The notes under the pieces were generated by a model, which did no database searches, was not told the DNA's origin, and was given only the letters and a program-made list of their open reading frames with translations. The position numbers and the translations under genes are program-made. From NCBI RefSeq assembly GCF_034347405.1, contig NZ_CP133778.1:2666001-2730000 (forward strand): a stretch of DNA of 64,000 nucleotides, given 5' to 3'. Every line of letters begins with the position of its first letter. Positions within the stretch are counted from its first letter, which is position 1. The DNA comes from Pseudomonas sp. CCC3.1 (lineage in GTDB: Bacteria > Pseudomonadota > Gammaproteobacteria > Pseudomonadales > Pseudomonadaceae). Shown piece after piece: positions 1 through 9,201 of this stretch.

Positions 1-3000
1 TCAGGCCAAAGCAGCGACCAAGTGGCGCTAGCCAATACTGATCAAAATCCCTCCCCGAGAAATTGCGATCGTCATTAATGGAAGCATTGCTTTGCGAGAG
101 GGAGTTTTGCGTCTGAGCAGCGCCATGGCTGGCGCTTTCGCCGGCGCATATCTTCACCAACTGCTGCTCAAGTTCCGAGGGGAGAGTGACGAGTTTGTGC
201 TCGATCAAAGCCATGACTGAGCGGGCGGCAAACAGTCGAATTAGCACGTGTTGCTGGTTTGGATCAGCCTGTACCAGTAAATAGTCTAGATGCGGGATGA
301 ATGCAGCCGGGTATTCCAGCGCAGCCCGTGAAGCAGCTACCAGCAACCACTGTTGAGCATGAAGACTGTAGAACTCGAATCGAGCGTCTCCGTACGGCAT
401 CTTTGTGTCACTGGCCGCATGAGCGAACAGCTCGCTAAGGATCTGATGTCGGTTCAACGCACAAACCCCAACCACCGCGTGAGCGGCTTCCCACCGCGTG
501 ACTGCTACCGGCGAGGCCAGTCCCGCCCAAATGTAGCCAGCCAGTGCCCCCTCAATTGAAGCGGGTGGAAACAGTTGCTGATTCCAAGGCCCGTCTCCAT
601 CGCTTTCCTCCAGAACTGCGTCAAACAATTTGAGGCCGTAGGATAAGGCGTCCAATGCCTCGTCATTGGATAGCTTGGGAGCGAGCAGGCCTACGAGGCT
701 GAAGAGGCGTTCCGAACCAGCGAGCTCGGTCGACTCAGCGATTGCGCTTAAGATCACGTCCAGTAACTCAAACTCGCTGATACCGGATTTCTGATACGCG
801 AGATCGAACGGCATAACCTGGTAATACCGGTCACGCCTGATTTCCATGCAGAGACGTCGGCACACAGTCTTCAGCATCCTGACCAGCGCGTTGCGAATCG
901 CCGGACGCGCCGTCCATTGGGTTGGAAGCGTTTCCAGGAAACTGCGTAAATCCCACAATCGAAATTCCGCTACATGCGCGAAGGCCTCAATGAAGGACGG
1001 CTGCTGCCCGACCGAGATGCGTTGAACGCATTCGCTGAAAAAAACCTCCATGTGAAACGGCGGCTCACCCGCTCTGTATGTTTGATGAGCGGCCGATATC
1101 CCGGTTGTTGTCGATAGGTCACAACCTACAAATACAGCGTCCCATCCATTTTGATCCCGAGAACGCTCCGTTTGAGTGGCAACACTGCTGGACTGGCTGT
1201 GGACACCAGATGCCTCAGCCTGGGTTGCCCTGGTGAGACGCTGGCTTAAATCCGGGAGTGTCACGCTCAGAGATTGGGAGATGGACTCTAACGCCTGCCA
1301 TTTCGCTGCGGTCTGTGTTTTCAGCGTCATATAGCGATAAGCACGCTCAACAGCTATTTCCTTGACCTGGCTATCAGCGCCCCCCTCAAGTGCCGATGAG
1401 AGAATTGCGATTTCGTCCCAATCCGCCCGAAAGACAGTCAGGGGGAGGGCGTCCAAATGCTCAATTTGCTTATTAGCCAAGAGCCTGCGGGTTGCAACCT
1501 CCAAAATTCTGCTTTCATCCCCAAACCTACGGTCACGCCAACGACTCGCGATGGCCAATGTAGAAGAGGGGCATAAGCCTGTCAGAGCTTCTATCGTGGC
1601 GTTCCACGCGAAATGTTTATCTCTGTCTACGTAATCTCTAGTCACTTCCGCGCAACGAGAGAAGTTGTAAGCTACTTCTGGTGCCGGGCGCGCCCCATTT
1701 GCCGCGCGTTCAGCCAGCTGAATCAGAGCCTCCCAGCGAGCGAAATTTTCGTCACCAATTTTGCTTGCGACCTCGACGGCCTCGTTGAAATAAGCCTCGG
1801 CATCGACAGTACTGATTGGGAGCAGTGAGCGGGCAACGTCAACAAGCCCTTCGACCAGGTGTCGTGCATCAGAACGCTCAGTACGATGAATTGACGCTGC
1901 CTTCTCAGCCATTTCAAATGCGAGGTTTTCAGCGCCAGCAACAGTAGCGAATAGACGCGTGAGTCGGTTGAGGGTCGGAGTGAACAGCGGACGGCTTAGG
2001 GTCGTCGTCCAGGCAACCAGCTCGGCTATGGTTTCCTGCCGAGCCAGGCCAGAGGTGAGAAGGATGTCTAACCATAAGATCACGATGTCGTTAGCTGTAT
2101 GCGGGTATTCGCGATATCGATTGACCTGCAACTGGGCAGATGTCGATTTGGCTTGGACGATGGCCTCGTTAAGCTGTGACTCGTCTACAGGGTGTGTAAA
2201 CGAATGCGCCCATAAATTAACCCACAGAAGCAGTGGGCCAATGTCTGCTTCAAATTCCCGAAGCTCCTGCGATTTGCTGTGAGATTTGACAGCTTGCATC
2301 TCCTTTCTAAGCTCAGGCGACGCCACCTCGATCAACTCTAGAGGCTTTTCCGATAGAGCTGCGTGTAAGGCACAGGCGCGTAGATAGGGAGTCGGACTGT
2401 CGCCCAAGCGCGATGAGAGATGAGTTGGCGGCTGCAGTGGCAGATAACGCTTTAGTAGGTCGCGAGCCTCAAGGGAATCGCAAATCTTGTGGCAATACGC
2501 AGTCTCAACCAGTGCCACGATCGCTTGCAACGGAGGTGCACGATCCGAGTCACTGTTATCAGCTCGGATCTGCTGACGGGCCAAAAGCTTGTACATCCGC
2601 TCAGTCGGCTCAACGGATAGCAAACGGTTTTGCTTCCTGGTTTCCTCCGCCAGTGCGAGCACTAGCGGCATATCATTACCAGCCGCAACCGCAAGCTCAT
2701 CAAGCTGTAGATATCGTCCATGATCTAGTAGACGCTGCGCTACAACGCGTCCTGCGGTATAGGATATCGAGCGCGGGCTCCATCTCCGCAGGTTCAAAGC
2801 GGCTTGGTCTGCACCGTTGATATTGAGTTGAGCAATTGCCATCATGGCTCGATCCTCGTCCGTCACGGGCTCACTTTTCCGTGCTTCGGGGGATAGTCTG
2901 GCCCAGTTAGTCAGCCACTCCTCAGCCATACGAAGGCGGCTACGAGCTTCTCCCCTCAGTTCCTCATAGCCGGAAAGAATTGCCGCCTCGTACACGTGAT

Positions 3001-5206
3001 GAGAGCCAACCCATCCGGATCCGAAGGTACGGCGCGAAACAATCTCCTGCACGCTGTTACTTTCCATAAAGGCAGAGACAAGGTCTGTATTCTCCTGCAA
3101 GAGCGCGCGTTGTCTTTCATCGCCAGCACTTTCGCCTCCAGCCTTCAGAGCTAGCTTGGCCGCCTCAGGATACCGCTGGATACGCAAACTTGCCTTCAAC
3201 GCAAATTGGAGGCGCTGGAGTTCGATGTCACGACGCTCCACCGGGCCAGAGTCGGGAAGTCCGTTAGACGTCAGTGCCAGATCTACAAGCTCAGAGAATT
3301 GACCAGCTTCAAGCATCAACTGCGGCATTACACCCGCGACATATGTGCTGGTTGAGCTCAGCTTAGCCAGATCATTAATGAACTCCTTCAGCTGAGATGC
3401 GCCGGGCCGGAATCGTTCACGGAACCAGGTTTCTGCAGGCTCATCAAAAAATTGGATTGTATTTCCATTGACGATGAGCGGCCGGCCAAGATCGAGAGCA
3501 AAGCTCCTGACCAACGCGGGCTGCACACCTGATATTTCGGCTAGAACAGTTATCGGTACCAACGGACGTAAAGATGCAAGTCCGGCACAAATCAAATCGA
3601 TCTGGGTTCGCTCGAGGGTACCGGCGGTGTCGCGTAGCTTAGCGATGGACGCTTCGAGAATCGTATCAATGACACTGTCCACGGTCGTCGGATTCGGCCC
3701 AAGCAGGCGTAGCATTTCTGGAAGTGTTAGCTCGCGAGAGAGCGTCAGTGCCTGGACTCGTGGGTTGTGTGAGCTTAACCGGTGAAATTCTTCGACATCG
3801 TGTTCGGAAGCATCCGGGAATTTCTGATGCAAATGTGCAGCCGTTTCACCCACAGTAAATGCACTTAGACCAAGCGACAGTGTATGGGGAGGAGGGTCGA
3901 GCAGAGACTCCCGGTGAGGCCGGCACAAGGCGACTAGTCGAACACCTTCAGGTAGAGGTTCGCGTAATAGATCGCGAACAAACGATCGGGGCTCGCCAAT
4001 TTCTTCAGCAGCCATCTGCGCGTTATCCGCAGCGTCTACGATGATGCAAAGCAGTGCGTCTGCATTCTTTGCCCTGAGCATTGACACAGCCTGTCTCACA
4101 CGGTGCATAAAAGCGCGCATGTAGGAGGAAAGATCTGCATTTACCGTTGGAATCAGGAGGTGACAGAGACCGAGTGCAGAGAGCTCATTAGCGAGTTGAA
4201 CCAAGGCTATCCGATGGCCGTGACGGTAGCCTGTTACGCTGCGGTACTGACCATTGCCGAAGCAATCGTATAGTAAGCTAACCGAGCCTTCAGGTAGGTT
4301 ACTGCCAATATTTGCTGCGAAGACTGACTTGCCGACACCAGCATCAGCATGTACGACCACAGGTACACCAACTGCATCGATGATGGATCTGATGATCACA
4401 TCTTCATGTTGGCGAGGGATCGCTTGGTCGAGTTTGTTGATCAGGCATGGGGCTGGGAACAGCTGAGCCTCATCCGTGCGCAGCTCCCGGAGCATGTCCA
4501 TTTTGGTGATAGATGGATTATCCGCGCTTTCAGACAACGCCTTACGGTTGACCAGCTCCTTGAGACGAATAGGGGCGTCAACATCCATATCTGGTAAGTA
4601 GCCACTGACATCTTGGAAAAGGATGTTCCTTTGAGTCCAGTAATTATCGTGCGACCCGTCCAATCGGAGCATTTTACAAAATGCTGCTAGCCCGTCACCG
4701 CTTAGCGATGTGAATGCTTCAAGCTTCCTTAAGTTGCCCGGATGCCGAGCATTCCTTTGCGCAGCCGCATCCTCAATCGCCTCAAGAAACTCGGCGCTGA
4801 TAGTGCGGTTCGTGACGAACCAAAACTCAAGCGTGTCACATAGAGGGACGCCAGGCAGCCTTCGTTGAAGCTCCGCATACCGTTCAGCAAACCCATGGAT
4901 TGTCTTTTCCAGACCGCTCGGTTGCCACACCTCATCTACCCGTAGCGTAGAGTGCTTGAGTTGCATGTAGCGAACCAGCGTTGCGCGTTCTAGATCAGTG
5001 TCGCCGTAGTATTCAGCGATATCGATGAGTTGATCACCGACCTCAACCTGCTCTGCGCCGGGAAACTCGCTGGTTGCGGCTCCTTCAATCGTGACCGCGA
5101 CTAGGCCAGATTGAGGCCTCAGAAGCTGCAGCGCACGGCGCGCGGCCCAAAGGTAGTGAAACTGATCGCCGTCTCGGCTGGCACGTACGAGCATGCTTTC
5201 GGACAT
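1..5206 (-). CDS. Cap4-like nuclease fused to STAND NTPase (Avs-like), 3' end outside the window
   Basis: This uninterrupted minus-strand frame encodes at least 1735 residues and has no stop before the left edge, so the C-terminus is missing. Residues 1-130 resemble the Cap4/DUF4297 dsDNA endonuclease fold: a GDQFHYLWAARR start, VTIEG near 38-42, IDIAEYYG at 61-68 and the PD-(D/E)xK-like QLKHS near 82-86. A P-loop follows (DAGVGKS near 288-294), then a YDCFGNGQYR block and a Walker B-like stretch ending IIVDAADN near 389-396. The remaining ~1300 residues look alpha-helical and repeat-like, as in sensor domains of STAND NTPases. Avs proteins are known to sense phage proteins and activate an N-terminal effector; that this one does so is inference from the architecture. 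The start is the ATG at 5206. It is the last gene of a minus-strand run beginning near 8206. Confidence 0.75.
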   Translation of the reverse strand, partial: MSESMLVRASRDGDQFHYLWAARRALQLLRPQSGLVAVTIEGAATSEFPGAEQVEVGDQLIDIAEYYGDTDLERATLVRYMQLKHSTLRVDEVWQPSGLEKTIHGFAERYAELQRRLPGVPLCDTLEFWFVTNRTISAEFLEAIEDAAAQRNARHPGNLRKLEAFTSLSGDGLAAFCKMLRLDGSHDNYWTQRNILFQDVSGYLPDMDVDAPIRLKELVNRKALSESADNPSITKMDMLRELRTDEAQLFPAPCLINKLDQAIPRQHEDVIIRSIIDAVGVPVVVHADAGVGKSVFAANIGSNLPEGSVSLLYDCFGNGQYRSVTGYRHGHRIALVQLANELSALGLCHLLIPTVNADLSSYMRAFMHRVRQAVSMLRAKNADALLCIIVDAADNAQMAAEEIGEPRSFVRDLLREPLPEGVRLVALCRPHRESLLDPPPHTLSLGLSAFTVGETAAHLHQKFPDASEHDVEEFHRLSSHNPRVQALTLSRELTLPEMLRLLGPNPTTVDSVIDTILEASIAKLRDTAGTLERTQIDLICAGLASLRPLVPITVLAEISGVQPALVRSFALDLGRPLIVNGNTIQFFDEPAETWFRERFRPGASQLKEFINDLAKLSSTSTYVAGVMPQLMLEAGQFSELVDLALTSNGLPDSGPVERRDIELQRLQFALKASLRIQRYPEAAKLALKAGGESAGDERQRALLQENTDLVSAFMESNSVQEIVSRRTFGSGWVGSHHVYEAAILSGYEELRGEARSRLRMAEEWLTNWARLSPEARKSEPVTDEDRAMMAIAQLNINGADQAALNLRRWSPRSISYTAGRVVAQRLLDHGRYLQLDELAVAAGNDMPLVLALAEETRKQNRLLSVEPTERMYKLLARQQIRADNSDSDRAPPLQAIVALVETAYCHKICDSLEARDLLKRYLPLQPPTHLSSRLGDSPTPYLRACALHAALSEKPLELIEVASPELRKEMQAVKSHSKSQELREFEADIGPLLLWVNLWAHSFTHPVDESQLNEAIVQAKSTSAQLQVNRYREYPHTANDIVILWLDILLTSGLARQETIAELVAWTTTLSRPLFTPTLNRLTRLFATVAGAENLAFEMAEKAASIHRTERSDARHLVEGLVDVARSLLPISTVDAEAYFNEAVEVASKIGDENFARWEALIQLAERAANGARPAPEVAYNFSRCAEVTRDYVDRDKHFAWNATIEALTGLCPSSTLAIASRWRDRRFGDESRILEVATRRLLANKQIEHLDALPLTVFRADWDEIAILSSALEGGADSQVKEIAVERAYRYMTLKTQTAAKWQALESISQSLSVTLPDLSQRLTRATQAEASGVHSQSSSVATQTERSRDQNGWDAVFVGCDLSTTTGISAAHQTYRAGEPPFHMEVFFSECVQRISVGQQPSFIEAFAHVAEFRLWDLRSFLETLPTQWTARPAIRNALVRMLKTVCRRLCMEIRRDRYYQVMPFDLAYQKSGISEFELLDVILSAIAESTELAGSERLFSLVGLLAPKLSNDEALDALSYGLKLFDAVLEESDGDGPWNQQLFPPASIEGALAGYIWAGLASPVAVTRWEAAHAVVGVCALNRHQILSELFAHAASDTKMPYGDARFEFYSLHAQQWLLVAASRAALEYPAAFIPHLDYLLVQADPNQQHVLIRLFAARSVMALIEHKLVTLPSELEQQLVKICAGESASHGAAQTQNSLSQSNASINDDRNFSGRDFDQYWLAPLGRCFGL

Positions 5207-5298
5207 TTAGACACTTCCCTGATTCAATACGAAGCATAACGCTATGGACGAGGAACCCTGCAAGAAAACAATTTGAGCCCTTGTCTTGTGAGACCAGC

Positions 5299-6054
5299 CT
5301 ACCTCGGGCCATCCAGCCAATTCCCATAGGCCATAATAAGTTCCCAAGCAAAGGATCGAGCGAATGAATAATGTGCTGGATCAGGCTCCGCCAAGGGGGA
5401 TTTTGCCAATCCGCGATGCCGGCTTACGGTTGACGGGGTGTTGCAGATCCGATGGAAATCCCTGACGTGAGGTAGCTTAATGCCAAGCGCCCCGCAAATG
5501 TTCTGATTGCTCCCAAACCGGGTGGCTAGGGCTTCCAGAATTTCATAGAGGTGCGTGAACTCGTTGTCTCGATCTTTTCTGGACTGAGCAAGGCTGAGAA
5601 GTAGACGAGAGAGGACATCATCCGCCGCATGCCTCGCGAGGAGCTCAGCGTTTGCATTTGCACTTGCGAGCTGGTCAAGCTCTGAGTCGAAGGTCACGAC
5701 CCCATTCTTGTCGATGACTTGGAAATGCAAATGGTCGGCTATACGTATCCCGGCATGGGCTTCCAAATGAATCTCGGTCGGTCGTCCATCTTCATGAGTA
5801 ATCGTCAGTGCAGGCTGACCTCTAAAATCAAGAGACGCTGATGCCAAATGCTCGAAAGGTGCTACTCGTGCTTTGATCACTGCCAGCAGCTTCTGCGTTA
5901 TATCTGGCACCGACCGAAAGGTAGACTCATCCATCTGAGCCCGCGCACTCCCATTCTGAATAACGAATGAGGCGCCTAGCGCTTCGAATTGTTGCACGCT
6001 GCCGATCAGGTTGGTCGGAAGGTAACTCCACTCCAACAACGCCACACTGCTCAA
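5299..6054 (-). CDS. Hypothetical protein, 251 aa, upstream of the Avs-like gene
   Basis: I do not recognise this protein. It is soluble, with no signal peptide or membrane segment. The middle carries a beta-rich stretch (DFRGQPALTITHED) and a helical region (residues ~130-190), and the C-terminus is rich in His, Arg and aromatic residues. It lies 60 bp after the DUF4365-like gene and about 90 bp before the large STAND gene, all on the same strand, so co-transcription is likely. Given its place it could be an accessory or regulatory part of the same system, but the sequence itself shows no catalytic motif. Confidence 0.6.
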   Translation of the reverse strand: MSSVALLEWSYLPTNLIGSVQQFEALGASFVIQNGSARAQMDESTFRSVPDITQKLLAVIKARVAPFEHLASASLDFRGQPALTITHEDGRPTEIHLEAHAGIRIADHLHFQVIDKNGVVTFDSELDQLASANANAELLARHAADDVLSRLLLSLAQSRKDRDNEFTHLYEILEALATRFGSNQNICGALGIKLPHVRDFHRICNTPSTVSRHRGLAKSPLAEPDPAHYSFARSFAWELIMAYGNWLDGPR

Positions 6055-6114
6055 GTAATTTTCTCCAGGTGATGATGCCGGCGCGTGAAGCTTCGGAATC
6101 TATAACATGATCGG

Positions 6115-7668
6115 CTATGAACCAAAGCGGAGCATCGCGGGGACGAGGTTAAGAACAGGCAGATTGTTGGTGTACCTGTCGAGCACAGGCTCTATCTCGG
6201 CCAGGATGCGCTCTTCATCCAAATCGTCCTCACGGATTACTGTCTTGTACAGCGACTCCACCATTTTGGAGCGCAAGGCAAATTTACCCTCACGTGTCGG
6301 GGTCATCGCTCCCGTAACGGCGACAACAGCTACGTATGCTTTACCTCCGATGACGAGGCTCAGTGGAACCAAGCACACGGCTTCGAACGGCTCCAAGATG
6401 CCTGAAAGACTCAGTGTAACGGTAGCATCTATATCACCGCGCAAAAACGATGCGGTGCCCCCGATCGCTTGGAGATGTGTTACGAGGTCAGTCGGAGAAA
6501 CACACAGGCTTCCTCGATCTCTGAAGAGTGCCTTCAGCTCAAGCAAGGTTTCTGCAAGACGCAGTGGCCCGCTGTAATCTCTGAGGCTCGTCGCGGCTAT
6601 TAGGGGCGTTACCGCGAGCTTTCCGTTGAATTTGAGCTCAACTGAAACTGCCTTTGGGTCATGAAGCATGCAAATGATCTGGAAGAGGGCGCAGAGCTGT
6701 TCAAGCTCGACGGGTGTGTCATCATCAATCGTCACTTTAAAATTGGTGTTCGATCCATCTTCGCTCATGAGCAGCTCGAAGTTTCCTGCGTCGACGCGAA
6801 TTTTCCTTAAATGCGGGGGAAGCGAATTGTGCATTGCACTGACGTACAAGGATGCTGGCATCTCTGCACGCACCCCACTGGATCCGTCGCGGAACGTCAC
6901 TGTCCCTTCGGCCGCAGGCCCGGATGGATGCACCTCCAGAGTCCCCGTCAAACCCTTATGCAGGTGCAACGGGTCGGCCAGGCCAAAGCGTTTGGGATGG
7001 AAGTCTAATTTCGCAAGCTCGACAATCCCTCCCACCCCCATCGTCGCATCAGCCAGGGCAACCAAATTCTCGAGGCCTGTAAGCTCTAATGTCATCGTCT
7101 GGCTATGGCTGTCGTAGCCGACGGTTTGCAGAAACCGCAGCTTGCGCTCGGTATACCGTGATGGCGAACGACCTACAAATTTCACGAGGGCCGATTTGAA
7201 TGAAGCCGGCTCTACCAGACTGATCTCCATGCCTGAGCCAAAATCGATACGTAGTTTCTTTCTATGCAGAAGATTGCCGTTACCCGCAACGATGTGCGCA
7301 TTGACCCGTTCTAAGATCTGCCCAATGAGCATCTCGTCAACATGGCGGATAAAGGCTCTATGAGGCAGTGGGCCACTCGAGTAGTCGACAAGGACATAGA
7401 AAGCAGGCAACGGGCTCGTCGCCATTTTCCTGAGGTTGGACAAAGTGACGTCGACCGTCAGCTTCTTAGATCGAGTTGACTTGACCTGCACTGTGCCGGT
7501 GATGATTGGCTCATGAAGCGTCGACTGGCTGAAATACGCTGCATCTTGCTCGAGCTCGATCAGTACATCCCACCCATGCCTATCGGTCTGGCTTTTGTTC
7601 GCTGTGACCCCGCCATCTGTGCAAAACGACATAAAGTGAAGCTCACCGCCAGTACCAATATCCCCCAT
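6115..7668 (-). CDS. DUF4365-like protein with putative PD-(D/E)xK nuclease N-terminus, 517 aa
   Basis: The open frame extends upstream to 7899, but the ATG at 7668 is preferred: it has GAGGA five to seven bases upstream and avoids overlapping the previous gene. Residues 1-110 fit a DUF4365-type restriction-endonuclease-like fold: GELHFMSF near 8-15, GWDVLIELE at 32-40, then TVQVKST at 59-65, followed by a helix and the strand FYVLVDYSS. The Asp and QxK spacing is that of a PD-(D/E)xK core. The remaining 400 residues contain repeated beta-strand segments and are unassigned. It sits in one operon with a 150-aa protein upstream and two genes downstream. A DNA-cleaving role is inferred from the motif only. 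Confidence 0.6.
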   Translation of the reverse strand: MGDIGTGGELHFMSFCTDGGVTANKSQTDRHGWDVLIELEQDAAYFSQSTLHEPIITGTVQVKSTRSKKLTVDVTLSNLRKMATSPLPAFYVLVDYSSGPLPHRAFIRHVDEMLIGQILERVNAHIVAGNGNLLHRKKLRIDFGSGMEISLVEPASFKSALVKFVGRSPSRYTERKLRFLQTVGYDSHSQTMTLELTGLENLVALADATMGVGGIVELAKLDFHPKRFGLADPLHLHKGLTGTLEVHPSGPAAEGTVTFRDGSSGVRAEMPASLYVSAMHNSLPPHLRKIRVDAGNFELLMSEDGSNTNFKVTIDDDTPVELEQLCALFQIICMLHDPKAVSVELKFNGKLAVTPLIAATSLRDYSGPLRLAETLLELKALFRDRGSLCVSPTDLVTHLQAIGGTASFLRGDIDATVTLSLSGILEPFEAVCLVPLSLVIGGKAYVAVVAVTGAMTPTREGKFALRSKMVESLYKTVIREDDLDEERILAEIEPVLDRYTNNLPVLNLVPAMLRFGS

Positions 7669-7753
7669 ACGTTCCTCAGTAATGTTGACGCTCAAACCAT
7701 CTAGCAATGAATTGACCAGCCACCGATGCGGTGACCACCTGGGAGGACGCCCT

Positions 7754-8206
7754 CTATTTCTCGGCGGCCATGGTGGTAGCGCGAATTTTATCCGACAATT
7801 CGATAATTGAGTGAAGCGGGGTGTGGAGACGCCTGAGAGACTTGGCTGTTTGGGAGCAGCCCCAGTGCTCGATGGCCTTGTCGACCTTATCTGCATCAAT
7901 CACAACGGCCTGATTCAGCCAGCAGCTCAACAGTTCGGCCGCTGAAGCGCTTGTGTTTTTACATTCTGAGCAGAGGAGGCCCAGCGCGATCTCAATCACC
8001 TCAGGGCAAGGTTCCACATTTCTGGATCGCAAGACATGAAAGGCGGCACTCAAGTCACCCGTTGATTTACCAGTCAGCCGTCGCCGAGCCGCGACAATGG
8101 CTGTCAGCGAGGATTGAAAACTGGCACCGCCACCAAAGGCTGAACCTCCTCCAGTTTTTTTGCTTTTCAGCTTTTCTGAAGAGGCCGAATCGGAATGTTC
8201 TGTCAT
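7754..8206 (-). CDS. Small protein, 150 aa, first gene of the Avs-like operon
   Basis: The N-terminus is charged and Ser/Lys-rich, followed by a glycine-rich GGGSAFGGGASFQSSLTAIVA segment. That resembles the GGGxxFQ openings of some DUF4297-type proteins, but no nuclease residues follow. The rest is helical, with Cys residues in GLLCSECKNT (near 78-87). It appears to be the promoter-proximal gene of the run to the left edge, 85 bp before the next start. Between it and the Wadjet operon (8207-8349) only short non-coding DNA is seen. Function unknown. Confidence 0.55.
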   Translation of the reverse strand: MTEHSDSASSEKLKSKKTGGGSAFGGGASFQSSLTAIVAARRRLTGKSTGDLSAAFHVLRSRNVEPCPEVIEIALGLLCSECKNTSASAAELLSCWLNQAVVIDADKVDKAIEHWGCSQTAKSLRRLHTPLHSIIELSDKIRATTMAAEK

Positions 8207-8349
8207 CTCAATGAGTCAGTCAGGGATCTATGTTTGAAACTGTCTGCATGGCCTCCGTGGCACTGCACTGAGGAGGCGCTAAGTCCGGCATGTAGACATG
8301 TCAGGGGTGATGTTCGAAAGGCTTCCTGCGGCGAAGGTGATCTTGAGGC

Positions 8350-9201
8350 CTAATCTTGCCAATTCACCAATCCGATTAGCCTTTCCTGAGGTAACGCTTT
8401 GCCCGCAGCTTTAATGATTTCGAATACGCGCACTAGCTCGGGATCATGGAGCGCCTCAAGCATCGAGCGCTTTTGAACGATCTGCTCGCGGTATCTGCGC
8501 TGGGTGCTCAGCTTACTGCAGAGTTTCTCCAGGCATCCGGCCCCTGGAGCGAGGTACCGACTGAAATATGGCAGCGTGGCTGCGATCGCAAGCCCTTCAG
8601 GGTCGTAGTCTGTAAACGCAATCACTGGCAGACCCAAATCGTCAAGCAAGCGGTAAGCACTGTCGACCTTGTAGCTGCCCGGCGCCCCACGAAAAACCAC
8701 AAGCGGATTGCCTGGTACTGATTTAAGTATCGGTGTCCGATCGGTCAGTTCGAAGTTCTCCCAATTTTCAATCAGTAGTACTGCATCATGCTGGCAGCGC
8801 TCGACAACCCACTGGCGATCAACATCCAGATTGATCCCCGGCGGAAGGGTGTAAGGCGCGCTCCCAAGCATTAGAGGTCGATCAGGTAGGGACTTAATGG
8901 CAACCCGCTGACCTCTTAGCCGTTTTTTGGTGAATTTCTCGTCACCACCCAACTGAACCGCCTCGTTGCGAGAAAGCTCGTTCCACCCGTCGAGTGACAT
9001 CGTGGGGTCGACGTTCCAGTTGCTCTGAATGATCACGGCGATTTGTAGTCTGTCGGCCGGGGTGAATTGCCACATTGCTCCTACTGCTTGACCGATTCCG
9101 TACTCGTCGCACAAACCGTCCAACTGACGGGAACGTTTGAAAAGCTCTTTTTCCGACTGGTAGATAGCCAGCAGTTTTTTCAGACTTCCTAACGCTTGCA
9201 T
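8350..9201 (-). CDS. jetD: Wadjet JetD-like TOPRIM nuclease subunit
   Basis: JetD/MksG proteins carry a C-terminal TOPRIM domain and cut closed circular plasmid DNA brought in by the SMC-like JetABC motor. Here the TOPRIM features are LLIEN with Glu145 and GLPVIAFTDYDPEG with the DxD pair Asp198/Asp200. The N-terminal part (1-130) is the expected DNA-binding arm. At 283 residues it is on the short side for the family. The start overlaps the end of the preceding kleisin-like gene by 13 bp, typical of tight co-translation. With jetC broken upstream, this subunit probably has no functional motor to partner. Confidence 0.75.
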   Translation of the reverse strand: MQALGSLKKLLAIYQSEKELFKRSRQLDGLCDEYGIGQAVGAMWQFTPADRLQIAVIIQSNWNVDPTMSLDGWNELSRNEAVQLGGDEKFTKKRLRGQRVAIKSLPDRPLMLGSAPYTLPPGINLDVDRQWVVERCQHDAVLLIENWENFELTDRTPILKSVPGNPLVVFRGAPGSYKVDSAYRLLDDLGLPVIAFTDYDPEGLAIAATLPYFSRYLAPGAGCLEKLCSKLSTQRRYREQIVQKRSMLEALHDPELVRVFEIIKAAGKALPQERLIGLVNWQD

